A stretch of DNA of 6,668 nucleotides, taken from Arthrobacter sp. (lineage in GTDB: Bacteria > Actinomycetota > Actinomycetes > Actinomycetales > Micrococcaceae). The DNA lies in assembly GCA_018260285.1 (NCBI GenBank), contig JAGLBH010000093.1:1-6668 (forward strand). The letters are read 5' to 3'. How positions within the stretch are numbered: the stretch's first letter is position 1; every line of letters begins with the position of its first letter. The position numbers and the translations under genes were made by a program. Under the pieces are notes generated by a model. It was not told the DNA's origin, did no database searches, and was given only the letters and a program-made list of their open reading frames with translations. Shown in pieces: positions 1 through 5,638 of the stretch.

Positions 1-22
1 GGCATGGCGGGTTGCTCCAGGG

Positions 23-72
23 GGTGTCAGGTGGGGTTGCAGGAGGAAGTGTTGCAACGACCACCTGACACC
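23..72. terminator. Long stem-loop downstream of livF
   Basis: GGTGTCAGGTGG (23-34) and CCACCTGACACC (61-72) form a perfect 12-bp stem. Inside it GTTGCA (36-41) pairs with TGCAAC (53-58) after a small internal loop, leaving an 11-nt loop (42-52). There is no U-tract on either strand. It may be a tail-less or bidirectional terminator between liv and whatever lies beyond position 1, or part of an unannotated small RNA. Confidence 0.5.
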
Positions 73-95
73 GCCGGTTCAAAACGCCGCTTTCT

Positions 96-134
96 CTCGG
101 TGGAGCGGGGAGAGCTTGCTCGGTGGAGCGGGGA
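96..134. repeat. Perfect 16-bp direct repeat, two copies 23 bp apart
   Basis: CTCGGTGGAGCGGGGA occurs at 96-111 and again at 119-134, separated by 7 bp. The match ends abruptly on both sides. On the minus strand each copy reads TCCCCGCTCCACCGAG. GCTCCACC resembles a tRNA acceptor end, but no tRNA body is present. The two copies may come from local duplication or be paired protein-binding sites; the function is unknown. Confidence 0.75.
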
Positions 135-140
135 TAACTG

Positions 141-165
141 AAAAGCCTCCTGAAGGAATCAGGCT
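141..165 (-). terminator. Short terminator-like hairpin at the livF stop
   Basis: On the minus strand AGCCT (161-165) pairs with AGGCT (144-148) and is followed by TTTT (141-144), just past the livF TGA at 159-161. The stem is only 5 bp with a 12-nt loop, and a 5-bp alternative (CCTGA/TCAGG) competes. It is a weak intrinsic terminator candidate for the liv operon. Confidence 0.4.
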
Positions 166-872
166 ACGCCGAGGTACGCCTCCCGGATCGAGGAGTCTCC
201 GAGGAGCTCCTTGCCCGTGCCAGAGCGCGTGATCGAGCCCGTCTCCAGCACGAACGCCCGGTGGGAGCGGGCGAGCGCCTGGTTGGCGTTCTGCTCCACG
301 AGGAGCACCGTGGTGCCCTCCGCGTTGATCTCCGAGATGATCTTGAAGATCTGGCGGATGAACTGGGGGGCCAGGCCCATGGAGGGCTCGTCGAGCAGGA
401 GCAGCCGGGGGCGGGCCATGAGCGCGCGCGCCATGGCCACCATCTGCAGCTCGCCGCCGGACATCGTGCCGCAGATCTGCTTCTCGCGCTCTTGCAGACG
501 CGGGAAGAGGTGGTAGACGCGCTCCACGTCCTTGGCGATCTCGGCCCGGTCCTTGCGCCCGTAGGCGCCCATCGCGAGGTTCTCGGAGACCGTCATGCCG
601 GGGAACACGCCGCGGCCCTCAGGGGACTGCGAGATGCCCATGCCCACCCGGAGGTGCGGCTTGATGCCCGTGATGTCCTTGCCCTCGAAGAGGATCTTCC
701 CCGTCGTGGGCTTGAGGAGGCCGGAGATCGTGCGCATCGTCGTCGTCTTGCCGGCGCCGTTGGCGCCGATGAGGGAGACGACCTCCCCCTCGTTCACCGT
801 GAAGCTCAGGCCGTGCGTGGCCTGGATCTTGCCGTAGTGAACAGATACGTCCTGCAGCTCAAGCAGCGTCAT
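159..872 (-). CDS. livF: LivF-type branched-chain amino acid ABC transporter ATPase
   Basis: This is the second ATPase of the LIV-type importer. It binds and hydrolyses ATP on the inner membrane face, as a probable heterodimer with the LivG protein, to drive uptake through LivH-LivM. The 237-residue length is normal for LivF. Visible motifs are Walker A GANGAGKTT (36-44), the Q-loop in SQSPEGR (Gln82), the ABC signature SGGELQ (138-143), Walker B LLLLDEP (157-163, catalytic Glu162) and EQN (193-195) where most ABC ATPases carry the switch histidine. That EQN and the SPEGR segment are typical of LivF rather than LivG. The signature reads ELQ where EQQ is commoner. The ATG at 872 is preceded by GGGGGAG with 7 nt spacing, inside the end of livG. 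The two genes overlap by 14 nt, which suggests translational coupling. It is the last gene of the operon. The family is certain; the substrate is inferred from the whole gene set. Confidence 0.95.
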   Translation of the reverse strand: MTLLELQDVSVHYGKIQATHGLSFTVNEGEVVSLIGANGAGKTTTMRTISGLLKPTTGKILFEGKDITGIKPHLRVGMGISQSPEGRGVFPGMTVSENLAMGAYGRKDRAEIAKDVERVYHLFPRLQEREKQICGTMSGGELQMVAMARALMARPRLLLLDEPSMGLAPQFIRQIFKIISEINAEGTTVLLVEQNANQALARSHRAFVLETGSITRSGTGKELLGDSSIREAYLGVA

Positions 873-1713
873 CGTCGGGCTCCCCCAGGTAGGCAGTGAT
901 AACTCGTGGATCGCTCGTCACCTGAGCGGGTGTTCCGTTCGCGATGAGCTGCCCGAACTCGAGCACCACAATGCGGTCGGTCACGCCCGTCACGAGCTTC
1001 ATGTCGTGCTCGATGAGCAGAACCGTGTAGCCGTCCGCGCGGATCGTCTGGATCAGCTCCATGAGCTGCTCCTTCTCCGCCGGGTTGAAGCCGGCGGCCG
1101 GCTCGTCGAGACAGAGCAGCTTCGGCTCGGTGGCCAGCGCTCGCGCGATCTCGAGGCGGCGCTGGTAGCCGTAGGGCAGGTGCTTGGCCAGGCGGTCCGC
1201 CTGGTCCTGGATGCCCACGAACTCGAGCAGCTCGTACCCGCGCTCGATCGACTCGCGCTCCTCCCGGTAGTGGGAGGGCAGGCGGAGCAGCGCCCCGCCC
1301 ACGCTCGTCCTGTGGCGCACGTCCAGGCCCACGACGACGTTCTCCAACGCCGTCATCTCGCCGAAGAGGCGAATGTTCTGGAAGGTGCGCGCAATCCCGG
1401 CGCGGGTGATCTTGTGCTGGGCCAGGCCGTTGAGGCGCTTGCCCTCGAGGAGCACGTCGCCGCTCGTCGGCTTGTAGACGCCGGTCAGGGCGTTGAAGCA
1501 CGTCGTCTTGCCGGCGCCGTTCGGGCCGATGAGGCCGAGGATCTCGCCCCGGTGGATGTCGAACGTCACGTCGTTGACGGCGGTGAGGCCGCCGAACTTC
1601 ATCGTGAGGTTCTTCAGCTGCAGCAGCGGCTCGGCGCCCGGCGTCGTCGCCAGCAGGCTGGACGCGGCCGCACTCGAGCTTGGCGCACCCGTGGTGTTCG
1701 CGTGGCTGCTCAT
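859..1713 (-). CDS. livG: LivG-type branched-chain amino acid ABC transporter ATPase
   Basis: This is the first ATPase of the importer, a cytoplasmic nucleotide-binding subunit that pairs with LivF. The 284-residue product shows Walker A GPNGAGKTT (63-71), the Q-loop TFQN (Gln112), the LivG-type signature YGYQRRLEIARAL (181-193) in place of a canonical LSGGQ, Walker B LLCLDEP (199-205, Glu204) and the switch histidine in IEHD (His236). The C-terminal part AYLGEPD is typical of the family. The conserved domain begins near residue 30. The first 29 residues or so are rich in Ser, Ala and Thr and make the protein longer than the usual 255 residues or so. The upstream start is still favoured: its ATG shares ATGA with the livM stop, and AAGGAGA (1721-1727) lies 7 nt ahead of it. 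No frameshift or missing catalytic residue is seen. Confidence 0.95.
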   Translation of the reverse strand: MSSHANTTGAPSSSAAASSLLATTPGAEPLLQLKNLTMKFGGLTAVNDVTFDIHRGEILGLIGPNGAGKTTCFNALTGVYKPTSGDVLLEGKRLNGLAQHKITRAGIARTFQNIRLFGEMTALENVVVGLDVRHRTSVGGALLRLPSHYREERESIERGYELLEFVGIQDQADRLAKHLPYGYQRRLEIARALATEPKLLCLDEPAAGFNPAEKEQLMELIQTIRADGYTVLLIEHDMKLVTGVTDRIVVLEFGQLIANGTPAQVTSDPRVITAYLGEPDDDAA

Positions 1714-2984
1714 GCGTTGTTCTCCTTAGAAACGGTCGATCCTGCAGCGTGGGAGCCGCCCGCGGCGGCCGCAGCCGCGCTCGTGGACAGCACCGGTCCG
1801 CTGCCGCGAGCCGCGTTGGCCGCCCGCATCTTGTCGTAGGCCTCGCGTGCGAACGTCAGCAGCTGCATGCGAGCAGGCAGGATGCCCTGTGCGCGCCAGA
1901 TCATGAGGACCACGAGCACGGCGCCGAAGATGAGGTACTTGTACTCGGCGATGGCCGTGAAGCGCATCGGGAAGTAGGCCACGATCGCCCCGCCGATGAC
2001 GGCGCCCACCTTGTTGCCGGTGCCGCCGAGGACGACGGCAGCGAGGAAGAGCACGGACGTCACGACGTCGAACTTCTGGTTGTTGACGAAGCCGACCTGC
2101 CCAGCGAAGAGAGCGCCGGAGAGGCCGCCCAGTCCTGCGCCGAGGGCGAAGGCCCAGACCTTGTACTTGAACGTGGGCACGCCCATCGTCTCAGCGGCGT
2201 CCTCGTCCTCGCGGATGGCGATCCAGGAGCGGCCCACGCGGGAGCGCTCGAGGTTGCCCACGAGGATGAGCACGAGGATGAGGATCGTCAGCGTCAGCCA
2301 GTACCAGGGAAGGCCCTCGGAGTTGCTGAAGAGGTTGGAGCCGTCCGGGTTGGTGCCCGGAGGCCGCCCGACGTTCTGGAAGCCGACCTGGCCCTTCATC
2401 GCGGGGATGATCGTGGCGAGGATGCGGATGATCTCGCCGAACCCGAGGGTCACGATGGCGAGGTAGTCGCCGCGCAGGCGCAGCGTGGGAATGCCGAGGG
2501 CGATGCCGCAGATCATCGCGACGGCAATCGCGATCGGCAGCGTCCACAGGTAGGGAATCTTGAAGAACGGGGAGTCGGGGCTCGTGAGCATCGCGGCCAC
2601 GTAGCAGCCGACGGCGAAGAAGGCCACGTATCCGAGGTCCAGGAGGCCCGCGTAACCGACCACGATGTTCAGGCCCACCGCCACGAGCGCCCAGCGGGCC
2701 ATCTCGAAGCAGGCCAGGGGGACGTCCGTGCCGCCGCTCTCCGTGGAGATGACCGGCGGGTTGAGGACGGGCAGCGCGTAGAAGAACGCCACGAGGATCG
2801 CGAGGATCCCCCACTGCTGGAGGCGGGACATCTGCGCCCAGCGCGTCCGCAGGCCGCCGAACGGGCCCTTGCGGGGCTCCGTGACGCGGTCGATCGACGT
2901 CGTCGGCGGCTTGATGCGCTCCGCCGTCGGCTCGGCGCTGCGGTCGTTGTCTGGCGTGGGAGGGGGAACGAGAACCGAGCTCAT
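1710..2984 (-). CDS. livM: LivM-type branched-chain amino acid ABC transporter permease
   Basis: This integral membrane permease forms the transport channel with LivH. The 424-residue protein has about ten hydrophobic segments, starting with one at about residues 57-75. Family hallmarks are LNIVVGYAGLLDLGYVAFFA (105-124), the segment LRLRGDYLAIVTLGFGEIIR (168-187), the ATPase-coupling loop GRSWIAIREDEDAAETMGV (251-269) and VLGGTGN (318-324). Two cytoplasmic extensions flank the core: a polar, Pro/Arg-rich N-terminus of about 55 residues, and a C-terminal tail after about residue 375 that becomes Ala/Gly/Ser-rich (388-424). The start overlaps the livH stop as ATGA. A good AAGGAG site (2991-2996) lies 6 nt ahead of it, so the long N-terminus appears genuine. 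The stop overlaps the livG start in the same way. Confidence 0.94.
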   Translation of the reverse strand: MSSVLVPPPTPDNDRSAEPTAERIKPPTTSIDRVTEPRKGPFGGLRTRWAQMSRLQQWGILAILVAFFYALPVLNPPVISTESGGTDVPLACFEMARWALVAVGLNIVVGYAGLLDLGYVAFFAVGCYVAAMLTSPDSPFFKIPYLWTLPIAIAVAMICGIALGIPTLRLRGDYLAIVTLGFGEIIRILATIIPAMKGQVGFQNVGRPPGTNPDGSNLFSNSEGLPWYWLTLTILILVLILVGNLERSRVGRSWIAIREDEDAAETMGVPTFKYKVWAFALGAGLGGLSGALFAGQVGFVNNQKFDVVTSVLFLAAVVLGGTGNKVGAVIGGAIVAYFPMRFTAIAEYKYLIFGAVLVVLMIWRAQGILPARMQLLTFAREAYDKMRAANAARGSGPVLSTSAAAAAAGGSHAAGSTVSKENNA

Positions 2985-3991
2985 GCCTTGCTCCTTCCGA
3001 GGGTCTGCCCCAGAAGGCCGGACGGCCGAACAATGAGGACGAGGACGAGGACGACGAAGGCGACGACGTCAGCCCACTGGGAGTCGCCCAGGAGGAGCTG
3101 GCCGTAGTTGCCGATGAGCCCGATGAGGAGGCCGCCGAGCAGAGCTCCGCGGATGTTGCCGATGCCGCCGAGCACCGCCGCCGCGAAGGCCTTGATGCCG
3201 AGGACGAAGCCGCCCGAGTAGATGACGCCCGAGGGGACGGCCATGACGTAGAAGAGCGCCGCGGCGCCTGCGAGGAGGCCGCCGACGACGAACGTCGTCA
3301 TGATGATGCGCTCCGAGTCGACGCCCATGAGGGTGGCCGTCTGCGGGTCCTGGGCCACGGCGCGAATGCCGCGTCCCGTCTTGGAGCGGCTGATGAACTG
3401 GTCCACGATGACCATCATGATGACGGCCGCGAGGATGATGATGAGGTGCATGTTCGTGATGAGCGTGCCGCCGATGTCGAAGATCGCCTTCTGCTTGAAC
3501 ATGATCTTGGCCGGCTCGGCGTTCTTCGAGTGGAACGCGAAGATGGCGTACTGGATGACGAACGAGACGCCGATCGCCGTGATGAGGAAGACGAGGCGGG
3601 GGGCGTTCCTCGCGCGCAGCGGCTTGTAGGCGATCCGCTCCACGAGGAGGGCCATGACAGCCGAGACGGCCATGCCCACGAGCATCGCGAGAATGAGGTT
3701 GACGGCGATCTGCCATCCGCTGAGGTTCGGCACGGATCCGTTGAACCCGAGGGCTCCGAGAGTGAAGACGACGCCGTAGGCGCCCGTGATGAAGACCTCT
3801 GAGTGGGCGAAGTTGATGAGGTTGAGGACGCCGTAGACGAGGGTGTAGCCGAGGGCGACGAGCGCGTAGATGGCGCCGTACATGAGGCCGTCGATCGTGG
3901 CCGGGCCGAAGTTGTCGGACAGGGCTTTGACGTCGAACGTGATCCACGCGCTCTCTGCCAGGGGCATCGCCTGATGAAGAAGATCAAGCAT
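2981..3991 (-). CDS. livH: LivH-type branched-chain amino acid ABC transporter permease
   Basis: This is the partner permease to LivM in the inner-membrane channel. From the chosen start it encodes 336 residues with roughly eight hydrophobic segments, the first at about 34-56. Family motifs are LNLINFAHSE (56-65; Ser stands where Gly is usual), VERIAYKPLR (117-126), the ATPase-coupling loop GRGIRAVAQDPQTATLMGV (206-224), GIKAFAAAVLGGIGNIRGA (265-283) and VRPSGLLG (321-328). A 22-codon upstream extension to a GTG at 4057 is open. I prefer the ATG at 3991 because AAGGA (4000-4004) lies 8 nt ahead of it, while the longer form would place its start inside a stable hairpin (4019-4060) and add residues unlike the family. 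It is the first gene of the tightly overlapping livHMGF block. Confidence 0.93.
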   Translation of the reverse strand: MLDLLHQAMPLAESAWITFDVKALSDNFGPATIDGLMYGAIYALVALGYTLVYGVLNLINFAHSEVFITGAYGVVFTLGALGFNGSVPNLSGWQIAVNLILAMLVGMAVSAVMALLVERIAYKPLRARNAPRLVFLITAIGVSFVIQYAIFAFHSKNAEPAKIMFKQKAIFDIGGTLITNMHLIIILAAVIMMVIVDQFISRSKTGRGIRAVAQDPQTATLMGVDSERIIMTTFVVGGLLAGAAALFYVMAVPSGVIYSGGFVLGIKAFAAAVLGGIGNIRGALLGGLLIGLIGNYGQLLLGDSQWADVVAFVVLVLVLIVRPSGLLGQTLGRSKA

Positions 3992-3999
3992 AAGAGTTT

Positions 4000-4004
4000 T
4001 CCTT
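4000..4004 (-). promoter_or_regulatory. Ribosome binding site that fixes the livH start
   Basis: AAGGA on the minus strand, 8 nt ahead of the ATG at 3991. It decides against the longer open frame beginning with GTG at 4057, which has no comparable site and starts in the hairpin. Confidence 0.75.
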
Positions 4005-4018
4005 ACGAAACAAGAGGG

Positions 4019-4060
4019 GCCGTGTGGGAAGCCCGGATACTCGCGGCATTCCCACACGGC
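4019..4060 (-). terminator. Intercistronic hairpin between livK and livH (attenuator or mRNA stabiliser)
   Basis: A perfect 12-bp inverted repeat, GCCGTGTGGGAA (4019-4030) and TTCCCACACGGC (4049-4060), encloses an 18-nt loop. It begins 20 nt after the livK stop and ends 27 nt before the livH start. On the minus-strand RNA it is followed by CCCTCTTGTTTCG, which is only weakly U-rich. It may therefore be a leaky terminator, or a 3' stabiliser that protects the livK message. Either would give more receptor than permease, a known strategy in binding-protein-dependent operons. The structure is directly visible; the role is inferred. Confidence 0.7.
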
Positions 4061-4080
4061 TCTTGGGGATGGGTGTTCGG

Positions 4081-5319
4081 CTACTCGCCGACGGGTCCGA
4101 CGGGAACGATCTTGCCGTTGTCCACGCGGTAGCCGTAGACGGTCGGCTTGTTCAGCTCGCCCTTGTCATCCCACTTGTAGTGCTTCGAGAGGCCCTGGCC
4201 GTCGTAGGACTTGACGTAGGCCAAGAGGTCGGCGCGGGTGGCCTTGCCCTTGTCGATGCCGGAGAGGAGGATCGTCGCGGCGTCGTAGCCCTCGATGGAG
4301 TACGTGCCCGGATCCATGTTGTACTTCGCCTTGTAGGACTTGGCGAAGTCCGGGAGGAGCTCGCCCGGGATGCAGGGGCACGTGAAGTACGTGCCGTTGG
4401 AGGCGTCGCCGGCGAGCTTGACGAACTGGTCGTCCTTGAGGCCGTCCGGGCCCACGAAGGTGCCCTCGTAGCCCTTGGCCTTGAGCTGCTGCGCGAACGG
4501 AGCGCCCTCGGCGTAGTAGCCCGCGTAGTAGACGGCGTCCGGCTTGGCCGAGATGATCTTGGAGATCGTCGCGGAGAAGTCCTTCTGGCCGGTCGTCACC
4601 TTGTCGTTGCCGGCGACGGCGTCCCCGAGTGCCTTGACGGTGTTGTCCGCGAGGCCGATGCCGTAGTCAGAGTCGTCCTGGACCACGTAGACCTTCTTGG
4701 CGCCGAGCTTGCCCGTGAGGAACTTCGCTGCGGACGGGCCCTGGACGGCGTCGTTGCCGAGGCCGCGGAAGAAGGTCTTCCAGCCGTTGGTCGTCAGCCC
4801 CGGGTTCGTGGCGGCGGGCGTGATGTGAACCAGGCCCTTCTCCTCGAAGATGTTGCCGGTGGCCTTGGACTCGCCGGAGAACGGGAGGCCGACGACGCCG
4901 ATGACGTCCTGGTTGTTGACCGTCTGGGTCACGGGGCCAGTGGCCTTGTTCGGGTCGCCTTCGGTGTCCAGCTTGGAGAACTTGACCTGGCAGTCCGGGT
5001 TGGCCTTGTTGTGCTCGTCGATGGCGAGCTCGATGCCCTGGTAGATGTTCACGCCGAGCTGGGCGTTGGCGCCGGTGACCGCGCCGACGTAGCCGATCGT
5101 GGTGTTGGGCGAGCACTTGCCCTTGCCGTCGCCCTTGGGGAGCGCGGCGTCGGCCGGGGTCGTCAGGCTCGTGAGCGCGGGGAGCTTCGCAGCCTGGGAA
5201 GCCCCTGCGGAGCTGCCGGAACCGGAGCTCGTCGTTGAGCTCTGGTTGGCGCAGGCGGTCAGGGCGAGGGCGAGAGCGCTCGTCGTTGCGACAGCGCGCC
5301 AGGCGGTGGTGGACTTCAT
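4081..5319 (-). CDS. livK: LIV-type branched-chain amino acid ABC transporter substrate-binding lipoprotein
   Basis: This is the extracytoplasmic receptor of the importer, a type I periplasmic-binding fold of the LivJ/LivK family. The 412-residue precursor starts with a lipoprotein signal: positive N-terminus (MKSTTAWR), hydrophobic stretch and lipobox LTAC with lipidated Cys23. A Ser/Gly-rich linker (27-42) is typical of a receptor tethered outside a Gram-positive membrane. The binding domain starts near IGYVGAVTG (75-83). Family-like segments are GIELAIDEHN (95-104), GVVGLPFSGE (141-150), ITPAATNPG (166-174), DDSDYG (215-220) and EGYDAAT (343-349). The 148-171 region matches where LivJ-type receptors hold the amino-acid alpha groups. 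Besides Cys23 there are four cysteines (69, 110, 314, 316), so disulfides are possible. The ATG at 5319 has GAGG (5327-5330) 7 nt ahead. It leads the operon. Preference for Leu/Ile/Val over another amino acid, amide or urea is inferred from the family, not proven. Confidence 0.93.
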   Translation of the reverse strand: MKSTTAWRAVATTSALALALTACANQSSTTSSGSGSSAGASQAAKLPALTSLTTPADAALPKGDGKGKCSPNTTIGYVGAVTGANAQLGVNIYQGIELAIDEHNKANPDCQVKFSKLDTEGDPNKATGPVTQTVNNQDVIGVVGLPFSGESKATGNIFEEKGLVHITPAATNPGLTTNGWKTFFRGLGNDAVQGPSAAKFLTGKLGAKKVYVVQDDSDYGIGLADNTVKALGDAVAGNDKVTTGQKDFSATISKIISAKPDAVYYAGYYAEGAPFAQQLKAKGYEGTFVGPDGLKDDQFVKLAGDASNGTYFTCPCIPGELLPDFAKSYKAKYNMDPGTYSIEGYDAATILLSGIDKGKATRADLLAYVKSYDGQGLSKHYKWDDKGELNKPTVYGYRVDNGKIVPVGPVGE

Positions 5320-5344
5320 GGTGTTGCCTCACTAAGTCAGAGTG

Positions 5345-5365
5345 CCGGAGTTCCGCAGAACCCGG
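5345..5365 (-). promoter_or_regulatory. Leader hairpin with UNCG-type tetraloop upstream of livK
   Basis: On the minus strand, CCGGGTTC and GAACtCCGG pair into an 8-bp stem with one bulged base, closed by the loop C(TGCG)G. In RNA this fits the very stable C(UNCG)G tetraloop class. It sits 26-46 nt ahead of the livK ATG and leaves the GAGG site free. If the tentative promoter is right it lies near the 5' end of the message, where it could stabilise the transcript. Confidence 0.45.
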
Positions 5366-5386
5366 GCGAATCAATCGAGTGAGATG

Positions 5387-5401
5387 AGACTAGCCTTTTT
5401 T
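5387..5401 (-). promoter_or_regulatory. Tentative livK promoter -10 element with upstream A-tract
   Basis: On the minus strand TAGTCT (5387-5392) fits the TANNNT pattern of actinobacterial -10 boxes and would place a start near 5380, about 60 nt ahead of livK. A run of six A (5396-5401) lies just upstream, in a region of lower GC. No good -35 hexamer is seen at 16-19 bp, so the assignment is weak. Confidence 0.25.
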
Positions 5402-5548
5402 AGGGGCCCTTAGTGACTCACGCCACACCATTTCTGAGAGCAATCGTTTCACATCCTTGGAAAAGCCTGAGAATCTGCGGATTTAGTTCAGACGTGAAGC
5501 ACCGATGTTCGCTCCAGGCGAAACCACACTGTGAGACGCCCCGAACGC

Positions 5549-5603
5549 CAGCGGCGGGACTGCCGCGTCTCCCATGCCTGGAAACGCCGCAGTCCCGCCG
5601 CTG
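5549..5603. terminator. Long inverted repeat downstream of purH
   Basis: The arms 5549-5568 and 5584-5603 pair over 20 positions with one mismatch (5564/5588). The outer 15 bp are perfect (CAGCGGCGGGACTGC on the minus strand) and the loop is 15 nt. It is very GC-rich and has no U-tract on either side. It could be a tail-less terminator of the kind described in actinobacteria, or a 3' processing or stability element for purH. It lies 36 nt past the purH stop. Confidence 0.6.
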
Positions 5604-5606
5604 AGG

Positions 5607-5625
5607 GGGCCGGTCAGACCGGCCC
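5607..5625. terminator. Compact GC hairpin directly after purH
   Basis: GGGCCGGT and ACCGGCCC form an 8-bp stem around a CAG loop (CTG on the minus strand), starting 13 nt after the purH stop. It has no following U-run. With the longer inverted repeat next to it, it probably forms the 3' end of the purH transcript. Confidence 0.55.
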
Positions 5626-5638
5626 GAGGGGTGTCAGA

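Larger units (their letters stand above)
5320..5638. other. purH-livK intergenic region (319 bp)
   Basis: This gap separates two genes on the same strand. The purH side (5549-5625) holds two inverted repeats. The middle (about 5410-5530) is less GC-rich than the genes, and I see no convincing coding region in it. The livK side holds a T6/A6 run, a possible -10 element, a small hairpin and the livK ribosome binding site. The arrangement indicates that livKHMGF is transcribed separately from purH. I recognise no known riboswitch or regulator operator here. Confidence 0.7.

Noticed and set aside
96..134. A tRNA gene, suggested by GCTCCACC on the minus strand
   Set aside because: No cloverleaf, anticodon stem or 5' acceptor strand can be assembled around it, and the motif occurs twice as a simple direct repeat.
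52..141. Short plus-strand frame of 29 codons starting at TTG, 5 nt after GGAGG (42-46)
   Set aside because: The ribosome site lies in a hairpin loop, the start is TTG, the peptide is very short, and no promoter or downstream plus-strand gene supports it.
1680..3107. Long plus-strand open frame (475 codons) antisense to livM
   Set aside because: It mirrors the codon bias of the GC-rich livM gene on the other strand. Its translation is low-complexity, rich in Arg, Asp, Glu, Ala and His, and has no domain. The same holds for the antisense frames over livK and livH.
3992..4057. N-terminal extension of LivH to a GTG at 4057
   Set aside because: It would start inside the 4019-4060 stem without a good ribosome site and add residues not typical of the family. 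AAGGA supports the ATG at 3991.
4081..5319. Urea or short-chain amide importer (urt/fmd type) instead of a LIV system
   Set aside because: These relatives share the same architecture. The five genes look like standard livKHMGF, and no urease, amidase or urt-specific gene is in view. It cannot be fully excluded from sequence alone.
5413..5604. Plus-strand open frame of 63 codons in the purH-livK gap
   Set aside because: It begins with GTG, has no clear ribosome site, runs straight through the long inverted repeat, and its translation resembles no family I recognise.
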